Source: Desulfovibrionaceae bacterium UBA6814 | GTDB taxonomy: Bacteria; Desulfobacterota; Desulfovibrionia; Desulfovibrionales; Desulfovibrionaceae | Reading direction: 5' to 3' | Length of the DNA: 13,093 nt | Assembly (NCBI GenBank): GCA_002452635.1 | Contig: DKEU01000206.1 | Span: 2,886 to 15,978, forward strand | Shown here: positions 6,337 to 12,915 of the stretch, one piece after another | Layout: each line of letters starts with the position of its first letter | Numbering within the stretch: position 1 is the stretch's first letter | The notes under the pieces: generated by a model | What the model was told of the DNA's origin: nothing | Databases searched by the model: none | What the model saw: the letters and a program-made list of their open reading frames with translations, nothing else | Program-made: the position numbers and the translations under genes

Positions 6337-6861
6337 ATGCAGGAGCCGCAGCTTACCGAAGTCATTTCCCCCGAGGCGGTCCAGGCGCGCATCGCCGAAC
6401 TGGGCCGGGAGATCACCGCCCGCTTCAGCGGCCAGCCCCTGGTGGCGGTCTGCGTGCTCAAGGGGGCCTTCCTCTACTTCGCGGACCTGGTCCGCCACCT
6501 GGACCTGGACGTGTCCGTGGAGTTCGTGCGGCTGGCCAGCTACGGCGCGGGCACCAGCCGGGGCAAGCACCAGGTGTTCTCCAAGGACGTGGAGATATCC
6601 CTGGCCGGCAAGAGCGTGCTGGTGGTGGAGGACATCGTGGACACCGGCCACTCGGCCGACTTCCTGCTGCGCACCTTTCGCGAGCGCAATCCCCGGGACC
6701 TGGCCCTGACCTCCCTGGTGGACAAGTTCGAGCGCCGCGAGGTGGAGCTGACAGTTGACTTTCCCGGGTTCCACCTGAAAAAAGGGTTCCTGGTCGGCTT
6801 CGGCATGGACTATGCCGAGCGCTACCGGGAGCTTAGAGGCATCTACGAGCTCACGCTCTAG
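6337..6861 (+). CDS. hpt: Hypoxanthine phosphoribosyltransferase
   Basis: This purine-salvage enzyme joins hypoxanthine or guanine to PRPP, giving IMP or GMP in the cytoplasm. The protein has 174 residues, the normal family length. Key sites are the L41-K42-G43 loop, the PRPP-binding motif V97-E98-D99-I-V-D102-T103-G-H (acidic pair plus DTG), Lys130 in SLVDKFERR for the purine ring, and the C-terminal FLVGFGMDYAERYRELRGIYEL with Asp158. The frame is open further upstream to 6214, but that extension runs through the hairpin cluster and has no family resemblance. The ATG at 6337, with AAGG 9 bases before it, is preferred. The upstream hairpins suggest separate transcription from argA. The following gene begins 59 bases later. 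Confidence 0.95.
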   Translation: MQEPQLTEVISPEAVQARIAELGREITARFSGQPLVAVCVLKGAFLYFADLVRHLDLDVSVEFVRLASYGAGTSRGKHQVFSKDVEISLAGKSVLVVEDIVDTGHSADFLLRTFRERNPRDLALTSLVDKFERREVELTVDFPGFHLKKGFLVGFGMDYAERYRELRGIYELTL

Positions 6862-6875
6862 CGCGCTGGCGACAG

Positions 6876-6891
6876 GGCCGGAACCCCGGCC
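6876..6891 (+). other. Small GC hairpin between hpt and the zinc-finger gene
   Basis: GGCCGG (6876-6881) and CCGGCC (6886-6891) pair around AACC. The 59-base gap has no T-run after the hairpin and no recognisable promoter. It may slow or process the transcript; it may also be chance in such GC-rich DNA. Confidence 0.3.
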
Positions 6892-6920
6892 GTACGGCAA
6901 CACTCTCTCTGCGAGGGGCC

Positions 6921-7907
6921 ATGATCGTCGAATGCCCGAACTGCAAGACCACATACAACCTTGACGAGTCCCTGGTTCCCGAGGGCGGCCGCAAGGTGAA
7001 GTGCACGGTCTGCGAGCACCGCTTCACGGTGGAGCTGCCCTCCCAGGCCGCGGTCCACGACCATGACATCGAGGACCTCTTCGGCGATTCCGGCGGTGAG
7101 GACGCCGGCGGCTCCCAGTTCGCCTCGGCCCTGGACGGCCTGAACGCCGACGACGACGCCCCGGCCCCGGCCGCCCCGGCCAAGGCCCAAGGCAAGGGTG
7201 GATACGAGATTCCCGAGGACCTGGCCAGCGCCACGGCCGAGGAACTGGACGGGGCCGAGGCCCCGGCCAAGGGCAAGGGCGCGGGCGTGAGCCTGGACGG
7301 CGGGTTCTCCCTGGACGGCGGCAAGGCCAAGAAGAAAAAGAAGGCCGGCGGCGGCAAGAAGAAGGGCCTGGTCATCGGCATCGCCGCCGGGGTGCTCCTG
7401 CTCCTGGCCGGCGCGGCGGCCGGCCTGTACTTCCTCAAGCCCGGCCTCATTCCCGGCCTGGGCGCCAAGCCCCAGGCCGAGGACGCGGCCAAGCCCATGG
7501 ACCAGGCCTCGGTGGAGAACATCACCCTGGACAAGATCCGCCAGTACTACGTGGACAACGAGAAGGTGGGACGGATCTTCGTGGTGGAGGGCGTGGCGGT
7601 CAACGATTTCGACGCGCCCAAGGAGCTCATCACCGTGGAGGTGGGGCTCTTCGACAGCCAGGGCCAGATGGTGGCCAGCAAGCGGCAGCTCGCGGGCAAC
7701 GTGCTCTCCCTCTACAACCTCCAGATCCAGGACTGGGACAAGATCGAGAGCGGGCTGGCCAACGAGGCGGGCGTCGCGGCCAACAACATGTTCGTGCAGC
7801 CCAAGGGCGAGGTCCCCTTCATGGTGGCCATGGCCCACACCCCGGAGTCGGTGAGCGAGTTCGTGGTCAAGGTGGTGGAGGTCAAGGACCCGCCCGAGAA
7901 GAAGTAG
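6921..7907 (+). CDS. MJ0042 zinc-finger / single-TM / DUF3426 membrane protein
   Basis: This 328-residue protein has three parts. Residues 1-38 are an MJ0042-type zinc ribbon (C5-P-N-C8 and C28-T-V-C31). Residues about 40-148 are acidic, then Ala/Pro/Gly/Lys-rich low-complexity sequence, with a short SLDGG duplication at 124-133 and a Lys cluster at 137-148. One membrane helix spans about 149-172. The rest (about 200-322) is a beta-rich domain resembling DUF3426, containing VVEGVAVNDF and LITVEVGLFDSQGQ. Topology is inferred: zinc ribbon and Lys cluster inside, C-terminal domain outside. Such proteins are common in delta-type proteobacteria and have no assigned biochemical function. GAGG precedes the ATG. 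The gene ends 3 bases before radA, so the two are co-transcribed. Confidence 0.85.
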   Translation: MIVECPNCKTTYNLDESLVPEGGRKVKCTVCEHRFTVELPSQAAVHDHDIEDLFGDSGGEDAGGSQFASALDGLNADDDAPAPAAPAKAQGKGGYEIPEDLASATAEELDGAEAPAKGKGAGVSLDGGFSLDGGKAKKKKKAGGGKKKGLVIGIAAGVLLLLAGAAAGLYFLKPGLIPGLGAKPQAEDAAKPMDQASVENITLDKIRQYYVDNEKVGRIFVVEGVAVNDFDAPKELITVEVGLFDSQGQMVASKRQLAGNVLSLYNLQIQDWDKIESGLANEAGVAANNMFVQPKGEVPFMVAMAHTPESVSEFVVKVVEVKDPPEKK

Positions 7908-7910
7908 GCC

Positions 7911-9272
7911 GTGGCCAAGCCCAGGCAGACCTTCCGCTGCTCCTCCTGCGGCGCCGAGTCCCGCACCTGGCAGGGCCAGTGCCCGCGCTGCGGGGACTGG
8001 AACACCCTGGTGGAGGAGGCGGCCCCGCCCCCGGTTTCCGCGTCCCGTCCCCGCGCCTCCACCCTGGCGTCCCCGCCCGCGACCCTGGCCTCGGCCGTGG
8101 CCGAGCAGAGCGCCTGCCTCTCCACCGGCATCCCTGCGCTCGACGCCGCCCTGGGCGGCGGCCTGGTGCCCGGCCAGGCGGTGCTCCTGGCCGGCGAGCC
8201 CGGCATCGGCAAGTCCACGCTCCTGCTCCAGCTCGCCGGCAATCTGGCCAAGCAGGGCAAGATCGCGGTCTACGTATCCGCCGAGGAGTCCCTGTCCCAG
8301 CTCGGGGGCCGGGCGCGGCGGCTGGGCCTGCCCGCCGAGGACATGCCCGCCCTGTCCACCACCCGGGCCGAGGACGCCATGGCCGCCCTGGCTCCGGCGG
8401 GGGGGCAGCGGCCCGACCTCCTGGTGGCGGACTCGGTGCAGACCATGGCCACCGACGCCACCGACGGCCTGCCCGGCTCGGTGAGCCAGGTGCGGGCCGT
8501 GGCCTTCGCCCTGGTGGAGCAGGCCAAGCAGAGCGGGGCGGTGCTGGTCCTGGTGGGCCACGTGACCAAGGACGGCCAGATCGCCGGACCCAAGCTCCTG
8601 GAGCACATGGTGGACACGGTGCTCTCCCTGGAGGGCGACCGCCGCCACCATTTCCGCATCTTCCGGGTGCTCAAGAACCGTTTCGGCCCGGGCCAGGAGG
8701 TGCTGGTCCTGCGCATGGAGGCCGCGGGCCTGTCCGTGGTGGACGACCCCTCCACCTTCTTTCTCCAGGACCGCGACCCCAGCCTGCCCGGCACGGCCCT
8801 GGTGGTGGCGGTGGACGGGCAGCGCCCGTTCGCCGTGGAGGTGCAGGCCCTGTGCGCGCGCACCTTCCTGGCCATGCCCCGCCGGACCGCGCTCGGCCTG
8901 GACACCAACCGTCTGCACCTGCTCCTGGCGGTCCTGGAGAAGCGCCTGAACCTGAACTTGGGCCAGTCCGACATCTACGCCAAGATCGGGGCCGGCCTGC
9001 GCCTGGACGACCCGGGCATGGACGCCGGCCTGGCCGCGGCCGTGCTCTCGTCCTTCTACGACCGCCCCCTGCCCGAGAATGCGGTCCTGTGGGGCGAGGT
9101 GGACCTGAACGGCCAGATACGCCCGGTCTCGGGCCACGAGGCCCGCATGAAACAGGCCAAGCGCCTGGGCCTCTCCCCCATCCTCCACCCCGCCGCCTCG
9201 CCCGGCGCCAAGGGCAGCCACCCCATCGCCACCGTGGCGGATTTGCAGAAGGTGCTGTTCGGGAAGAAGTGA
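7911..9272 (+). CDS. radA: DNA repair protein RadA (Sms)
   Basis: RadA is a RecA-related DnaB-like ATPase/helicase that promotes branch migration in recombinational repair. The 453 residues match the normal length. Domains are the N-terminal zinc finger (C10-x2-C13, C24-x2-C27), Walker A G95-E-P-G-I-G-K101-S-T, Walker B LLVADSVQT (170-178), the RadA-specific K255-N-R-F-G motif, and a C-terminal Lon-like domain (about 275-453, with LPENAVLWGEVDLNGQIRPV), which is expected to be non-proteolytic. The start is a GTG 3 bases after the preceding stop; the family N-terminus (MAKPRQTFRCSSCG) supports it, and no clear Shine-Dalgarno is needed if translation is coupled. The TGA is followed one base later by the -35 of the toxin-antitoxin promoter. 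Confidence 0.95.
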   Translation: MAKPRQTFRCSSCGAESRTWQGQCPRCGDWNTLVEEAAPPPVSASRPRASTLASPPATLASAVAEQSACLSTGIPALDAALGGGLVPGQAVLLAGEPGIGKSTLLLQLAGNLAKQGKIAVYVSAEESLSQLGGRARRLGLPAEDMPALSTTRAEDAMAALAPAGGQRPDLLVADSVQTMATDATDGLPGSVSQVRAVAFALVEQAKQSGAVLVLVGHVTKDGQIAGPKLLEHMVDTVLSLEGDRRHHFRIFRVLKNRFGPGQEVLVLRMEAAGLSVVDDPSTFFLQDRDPSLPGTALVVAVDGQRPFAVEVQALCARTFLAMPRRTALGLDTNRLHLLLAVLEKRLNLNLGQSDIYAKIGAGLRLDDPGMDAGLAAAVLSSFYDRPLPENAVLWGEVDLNGQIRPVSGHEARMKQAKRLGLSPILHPAASPGAKGSHPIATVADLQKVLFGKK

Positions 9273-9273
9273 C

Positions 9274-9309
9274 TTGACACGAATTTCGTGTAACACTATT
9301 TTCGTGTCA
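9274..9309 (+). promoter_or_regulatory. Promoter and operator of the VapBC-like pair
   Basis: A full-consensus TTGACA (9274-9279), a 17-base spacer and TATTTT (9297-9302) place the transcription start at about 9308-9310, the A of the antitoxin ATG. Interlaced are three copies of the half-site TTCGTGT: inverted at 9277-9283, direct at 9285-9291 and direct at 9301-9307. The first two form the palindrome ACACGAA-T-TTCGTGT. The first and third form a 9-base inverted repeat, TGACACGAA/TTCGTGTCA. The sites cover the -35, the spacer, and the -10/start codon. This is the expected layout for autorepression by a ribbon-helix-helix antitoxin. Confidence 0.75.
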
Positions 9310-9551
9310 TGAAGAACGTCACCATCACCCTGGACGAGGAGACCGCGCGCTGGGCCCGGGTGCGGGCTGCGGAGCTGGATACCAGCGTGTCGCGGCTGGT
9401 GGGGGAGATGCTGCGGGAGAAGATGCAGGCGGAGCGCTCCTACGAGGAGGCCATGCAGAGGTACCTCTCGCGTCGCCCCAAGGTTCTCCGCCAGCCCGGC
9501 CAGTCCTACCCAGCCCGCGATGAGTTGCATGACCGGCCCGGTCTTCGTTGA
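9309..9551 (+). CDS. Ribbon-helix-helix antitoxin, VapB-like
   Basis: This is an 80-residue protein. Residues 1-40 (KNVTITLDEETARWARVRAAELDTSVSRLVGEMLREKM) fit the ribbon-helix-helix DNA-binding fold: a short strand, then two helices. The charged C-terminal half (41-80) would be the part that wraps and inhibits the toxin. Known antitoxins of this class bind the toxin and repress their own promoter, and the half-sites at 9277-9307 are the probable targets. The ATG has no Shine-Dalgarno and sits at the predicted transcription start, so translation is probably leaderless. The 3' end overlaps the toxin gene by 23-32 bases, depending on the toxin start. Confidence 0.8.
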   Translation: MKNVTITLDEETARWARVRAAELDTSVSRLVGEMLREKMQAERSYEEAMQRYLSRRPKVLRQPGQSYPARDELHDRPGLR

Positions 9552-9978
9552 CACCAACGTCCTGGTCTACGCCCGGGACCTTGCGGAGCCGGCCAAGCAG
9601 GCCAGGGCCGAGGCGTGGATGCGGCGGTTGTGGCGGGAGGATGCCGGCCGGGTGAGTTGGCAGGTGCTCAATGAGTTTTACGTCACCGCAACCTGCAAAC
9701 TCTCCTCCTGTCTGAGCCGGGAAGAGGCCCGGGCCGACGTGCAGGACCTCGCCGCCTGGCATCCGCTGCCAGTGGATGGATCAGTGGTCCACGCGGCCTG
9801 GCGACTCCAGGACGTCTATTCCCTGTCCTGGTGGGACTCCCTCATCGTGGCTGCGGCGCAGGTCGGCGGCTGTGCCTATCTCCTTTCCGAAGACATGCAG
9901 ACAGGGCGGAAATACGGCGAGGTGGAGGTAGTGAATCCCTTTGCCCGCACGCCGGAATCCGTGTTCTCCCTGCGGTGA
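9529..9978 (+). CDS. PIN-domain ribonuclease toxin, VapC-like
   Basis: This 149-residue PIN-domain protein would be an endoribonuclease that blocks translation when freed from its antitoxin; VapC toxins cut tRNA or rRNA using Mg2+ or Mn2+. Acidic site residues are present: Asp8 in VFVDTNVLVYA, Glu49 in VLNEFY, Asp103 in SWWDSLIVAAA, and Asp122 in LSEDMQ. The site looks intact. ATG 9529 is chosen because it places the VDTN motif at the usual distance from the N-terminus; ATG 9520 in the same frame is an alternative that adds three residues. Neither has a good Shine-Dalgarno, and both lie inside the antitoxin gene, implying coupling. Codon use (AAA, TTT, GCA, TGT) is less GC-biased than in neighbours, a weak sign of transfer. 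Confidence 0.85.
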   Translation: MTGPVFVDTNVLVYARDLAEPAKQARAEAWMRRLWREDAGRVSWQVLNEFYVTATCKLSSCLSREEARADVQDLAAWHPLPVDGSVVHAAWRLQDVYSLSWWDSLIVAAAQVGGCAYLLSEDMQTGRKYGEVEVVNPFARTPESVFSLR

Positions 9979-10022
9979 ATCCCGCCGGGCTGGTAGTCCT
10001 GAAATAAGCCAGGAGCAGCGCC

Positions 10023-10460
10023 ATGGACGACGTGGTGAAGCGCTACGCGCAGCGGGTCGGGTACAGCGAGGCAGAGGTGGAGAGCTTCTCGGAGGGAGGC
10101 CACCGGGTGCGGCAGGTGCAGCGCCTGGCCCAGGCAGCGCCGCGCTATTCCATCGAGGCCGAGGTGGTCCGGGCCTGCAACTGCAATTCCGGGCACGTGG
10201 TCGGGCAGAAGCTGGTCCTGGACGTGGACGGCAACCTCATCACCAAGCTCTGCCCCAAGAAGGTCTGCGTCTACCTGGCCTCCCAGCTCACGGTGCCGGT
10301 GGCCCTCATCAACGAGCGGCTGAGCGAGGGGCTGGAGCCCAACGATTTCCACTTCATGCGCATGGTGCGCTGCCCGGACGCGGGCGTGCAGTGCCTGGGC
10401 TACGGCGAGGTCACGCTCCAGGTCCGCGTGGTCCCGCGGGCCAAGCCCCCGGCCGCCTAG
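10023..10460 (+). CDS. Six-cysteine protein resembling the TIGR04076 family
   Basis: This 145-residue cytoplasmic protein has no signal peptide or membrane segment. Residues 1-40 are a helical, charged N-terminus. Residues 41-138 (YSIEAEVVRACNCNSGHVVGQKL, then CPKKVC, then RCPDAGVQCLGYGEVTLQVRVV) recall the small uncharacterised family TIGR04076, which shares a GH-x-VG stretch, a CP in mid-sequence and a late CPD before a final strand. Six Cys lie in three pairs: C52-x-C54, C77-P-x3-C82 and C117-P-x5-C124. That suggests a metal, cluster or redox-disulfide site, but this is inference. AGGAG precedes the ATG by 7 bases. It is 44 bases after the toxin gene and converges on the lipoprotein gene. 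Its function is unknown. Confidence 0.75.
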   Translation: MDDVVKRYAQRVGYSEAEVESFSEGGHRVRQVQRLAQAAPRYSIEAEVVRACNCNSGHVVGQKLVLDVDGNLITKLCPKKVCVYLASQLTVPVALINERLSEGLEPNDFHFMRMVRCPDAGVQCLGYGEVTLQVRVVPRAKPPAA

Positions 10461-10504
10461 TCCCTGCGCCACGTCCCAGTGTTGTTCGGGAAGCGCCGGC
10501 CCGC

Positions 10505-10996
10505 CTAGCGAGGCGTGATCAGGAAGCGGTAGAAGGCCAGCCCCATGGGCCGCGGGTCATCCGGGGCGAACGTGGTCTTGCCGTGGTTCCAGTCGCCGAA
10601 CACGAAGGCCAGCACGTTCTTCCCCTTCTTGCCCTGCATGTGGAAGGTGATGGGATAGGGCCCCACCTCGGGCGTGGTGATGGTGCCCAGCAGTTCGCCG
10701 TTGGCCATGACCTGCGTGACCTGGCCGGCGATCTGGGAATAGCCGAGGGTGTCGAACTCCACGGGCCGCTCCTTGTCCAGGACGAAGGCCACCTCGGCCC
10801 TCGGCCCGAGGAACCAGCGCCAGTGCAGGTCGCCATCGGTCTCGATGTTGCTCAGGTTGGTGAGGAACAGCCCCTCCGAAGTCTCGACCTCGGCCAGGTT
10901 CACGGGCCCGGACAGGCTGCTTTTGGAACACGCGGTCAGCAGGCAGGCGGCCAGCAGCAGGGCGGCGGGGAGCAGGGTGCGGATCGGGGCGGTCAT
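10505..10996 (-). CDS. Small lipoprotein with a DUF7024-like beta-sandwich
   Basis: The 163 residues start with a lipoprotein signal (basic Arg6, hydrophobic 7-20, lipobox L20-T-A-C23). Ser24 follows the Cys, favouring outer-membrane sorting by the usual rule. The rest is beta-rich: LHWRWFLGPRAEVAFVLD, then TQVMANGELLGTI, then NVLAFVFGDWNHG, and DDPRPMGLAFYRFLITP at the end. A ligand-type sandwich with a terminal DPRxLGxxxxxxxI-like signature resembles the non-catalytic carbohydrate-binding-like domains (DUF7024 type) seen in envelope-polysaccharide proteins. This is a by-eye resemblance and tentative. AAGGAGA precedes the ATG. The gene lies 16 bases after the cysS stop, so it is probably co-transcribed with cysS. 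Confidence 0.8.
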   Translation of the reverse strand: MTAPIRTLLPAALLLAACLLTACSKSSLSGPVNLAEVETSEGLFLTNLSNIETDGDLHWRWFLGPRAEVAFVLDKERPVEFDTLGYSQIAGQVTQVMANGELLGTITTPEVGPYPITFHMQGKKGKNVLAFVFGDWNHGKTTFAPDDPRPMGLAFYRFLITPR

Positions 10997-11012
10997 GGTA
11001 GTCTCCTTGGAA

Positions 11013-12470
11013 TCAGGCCACGTCCCAGGCCGGCCCGGTGGGCGTGTCTTTCACTTCCACGCCCATGGCGAGCAGCTCGTCGCGCAGGGCGTCGGACCTG
11101 GCGAAGTCCTTGGCCTTGCGCGCCTCCTGGCGGGCGGCGAGCAGCTCCTCCACCTTGGCGGGGTCGATGCCCTTGCGCTTGGCGCGCACGGCCTTGAGGT
11201 CGGCCAGGAAGGCGGCGGGGTCGGCCGCGAACAGGCCGAGCACCGTGCCCCATTCATCTAAATCCTTCAGGCAGCGGGTCCACAGGTCGCGCGCAGCCTC
11301 GGCCTTGCGCAGGGCCTTGTCCTCGGCCACCCGGCCGGCCAGGCGCACCAGGGTGAACACGTGGCCCAGGGCCGCAGCGGTGTTCAGGTCGTCGTCCATG
11401 GCCTTGGCCCAGTCAGCCTCGGCGGCCGCCAACTCAGCGGTCAACTCCGCGGGCAGGGGCGTCTTGGACCACTTGGTTCCCCCAACGGCCGCGGCCATGT
11501 CCGCCTTGGCCGAGTAGATGCGGCGCAGGTTCTTCTCCGCCTCCTCCATGTTCTCCGGGGTGAAGTCCACGGGCGAGCGGTAGTGCTTGGTGAGCAGGAA
11601 GAAGCGCAGGGTCTCGGGCAGGTAGTCGGCCAGGATGTCGCGGATGGTGGAGAAGTTGCCCAGGCTCTTGGACATCTTCTCCGCGTTCACCTGCACGAAC
11701 CCGTTGTGCACCCAGAACCGGGCCAGCTCCTTGCCGGTGGCCGCCTCGCTCTGGGCGATCTCGTTCTCGTGGTGCGGGAAGATGAGGTCCTGGCCGCCGC
11801 CGTGGATGTCCAGGGGCAGGCCCAGGTGCTTGTCGCTCATGGCCGAGCACTCCAGGTGCCAGCCCGGCCGACCCGGGCCCCAGGGGCTCTCCCAGAAGGG
11901 CTCGCCCGGCTTGGCCGCCTTCCACAGTGCGAAGTCCAGGGGGTCCTCCTTCTCCTCGCCGGGAGCCACCCGCGCCCCGGCCTGGAGGTCGTCCAGGCTG
12001 CGGCCCGAGAGCTTGCCGTACCCGGCGAAGCTCCGCACTCGGAAGTACACGTCGCCCGAGGGCGTGGCGTAGGCGTGGCCCTTGGCGATAAGCTCCTGGG
12101 TCACGCTGAACATCTCTTGGATGTGTTCGGTGGCCTTGGGCTCCAGGTCCGCGCGCAGGATGTTCAGCCGGTCCATGTCCTCGTAGAAGGCGTGGATGAA
12201 CCGCTCGGCCAGGCGGGCCGGGTCCTCGCCCAGCTCATTGGCGCGGTTGATGATCTTGTCGTCGATGTCCGTGAAGTTGCGCACGAAGGTGACCGTGAGG
12301 CCCAGATGGCGCAGCTGGCGCACCAGCACGTCGAACACCACGGCCGAGCGGGCGTGGCCGATGTGGCAGTAGTCGTAGGCCGTGATGCCGCACACGTACA
12401 TGCGCACGTGGTTGTCGCTGAGCGGGGTGAACTCTTCCTTGCGGCGGGTGGCGGTGTTGTACAGCTGCAT
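11013..12470 (-). CDS. cysS: Cysteinyl-tRNA synthetase
   Basis: This class I aminoacyl-tRNA synthetase charges tRNA-Cys in the cytoplasm. The 485 residues match a typical bacterial length. Visible signatures are the HIGH motif H36-I-G-H39, the KMSKS motif K265-M-S-K-S269, and the zinc site that selects cysteine (C27, C208, H233, E237; the E. coli equivalents are one residue higher). GWHLECSAM and FPHHENEIAQSEA are the conserved catalytic-domain blocks. Residues about 340-485 form the DALR-type anticodon-recognition and helical C-terminus. The ATG has GGAG 5 bases before it and the family N-terminus (MQLYNTATRRKEEF). It is followed closely by the small lipoprotein and has its own putative promoter. 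Confidence 0.97.
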   Translation of the reverse strand: MQLYNTATRRKEEFTPLSDNHVRMYVCGITAYDYCHIGHARSAVVFDVLVRQLRHLGLTVTFVRNFTDIDDKIINRANELGEDPARLAERFIHAFYEDMDRLNILRADLEPKATEHIQEMFSVTQELIAKGHAYATPSGDVYFRVRSFAGYGKLSGRSLDDLQAGARVAPGEEKEDPLDFALWKAAKPGEPFWESPWGPGRPGWHLECSAMSDKHLGLPLDIHGGGQDLIFPHHENEIAQSEAATGKELARFWVHNGFVQVNAEKMSKSLGNFSTIRDILADYLPETLRFFLLTKHYRSPVDFTPENMEEAEKNLRRIYSAKADMAAAVGGTKWSKTPLPAELTAELAAAEADWAKAMDDDLNTAAALGHVFTLVRLAGRVAEDKALRKAEAARDLWTRCLKDLDEWGTVLGLFAADPAAFLADLKAVRAKRKGIDPAKVEELLAARQEARKAKDFARSDALRDELLAMGVEVKDTPTGPAWDVA

Positions 12471-12480
12471 GCGCTCTCCG

Positions 12481-12508
12481 AAAAAAGGGATTGGCCCGAC
12501 GGCCGGGC
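12481..12508 (-). other. Hairpin and T6 run in the cysS leader
   Basis: Read leftward, GCCCG (12508-12504) and CGGGC (12498-12494) pair around GCCGT. After seven more bases comes TTTTTT (12486-12481), just before the cysS ribosome-binding site. The T-run is too far from the short stem for a confident intrinsic terminator. It could be the end of the upstream orphan gene's transcript or a weak attenuator for cysS. Confidence 0.3.
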
Positions 12509-12512
12509 GCGG

Positions 12513-12541
12513 ATTTGACCTGAAATCCGGCCGGGCGTCAA
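12513..12541 (-). promoter_or_regulatory. Putative cysS promoter
   Basis: Read leftward, TTGACG (12541-12536), a 17-base spacer and TCAAAT (12518-12513) form a fair sigma-70-type promoter with five and four consensus matches. Transcription would start near 12506, about 36 bases before the cysS ATG. A 7-bp inverted repeat CGGATTT/AAATCCG (12523-12529 and 12510-12516 on the plus strand) spans the -10 and could be an operator. Confidence 0.5.
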
Positions 12542-12563
12542 CGCTTGGCCGGCGCGGGATGTT

Positions 12564-12887
12564 TCAGATGACCTTGCGTTGGGGCGCGCCCCCTTGGGCG
12601 GGGGCGTCCGGGTCGTGCTCGCCCAGGTCGTAGAGCCGGATGAAGTTGCTGCGCGGGAATTCGCGCTTCATGAGGGTCCCCAGCAGCTTGGGCAGCTTGT
12701 CCCGGCCCACGTTCTCGAACCGTTGCCGCGCGTACCCGTTCTCCACCACCAGGATGGAGCCGTCCGGGTTCTTGCGCAGGAGCACCGAGCGGTTGCGCTT
12801 GTAGGTGCGCAGGTCCAGGGCGTGCCCCCGGGGCAGCCGGTCCAGGCGGGCGAGGGCCGCCTCCAGCGCGGTGTCTCTAGGCAGCAT
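12564..12887 (-). CDS. Uncharacterised small protein, 107 aa
   Basis: I do not recognise a named family. From the ATG at 12887 the protein has 107 residues. It is soluble, with no signal or membrane segment. It has a helical N-terminus (TALEAALARLDRL), a basic strand-rich middle (LRTYKRNRSVLLRKNPDGSILVVENGYARQRF) and a Lys/Arg-rich segment (RDKLPKLLGTLMKREFPRSNFIRLYDLGE); the last 15 residues look unstructured. The frame stays open upstream to 13010, but that stretch only mirrors the preceding gene in another frame and has no in-frame start near a ribosome-binding site. No Shine-Dalgarno is evident at the ATG. It lies 28 bases after the preceding gene, so translation may depend on it. The basic middle would permit nucleic-acid binding, but nothing proves this. 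Confidence 0.65.
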   Translation of the reverse strand: MLPRDTALEAALARLDRLPRGHALDLRTYKRNRSVLLRKNPDGSILVVENGYARQRFENVGRDKLPKLLGTLMKREFPRSNFIRLYDLGEHDPDAPAQGGAPQRKVI

Positions 12888-12915
12888 GGGAAGGCATGGG
12901 ACGGCGGGCGGCGCC

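Noticed and set aside
6858..9557. A long minus-strand open frame (899 codons) opposite the zinc-finger, radA and antitoxin genes
   Set aside because: Its composition (His, Gly, Gln, Leu, Val repeats) is that of an antisense frame to GC-rich coding DNA. radA on the other strand has all family motifs.
10461..10504. Terminator between the two convergent genes
   Set aside because: No stable symmetric hairpin with a T-run was found in these 44 bases; repeated CCGCCTAG at the two gene ends looks like coincidence of Ala/Arg codons and stop.
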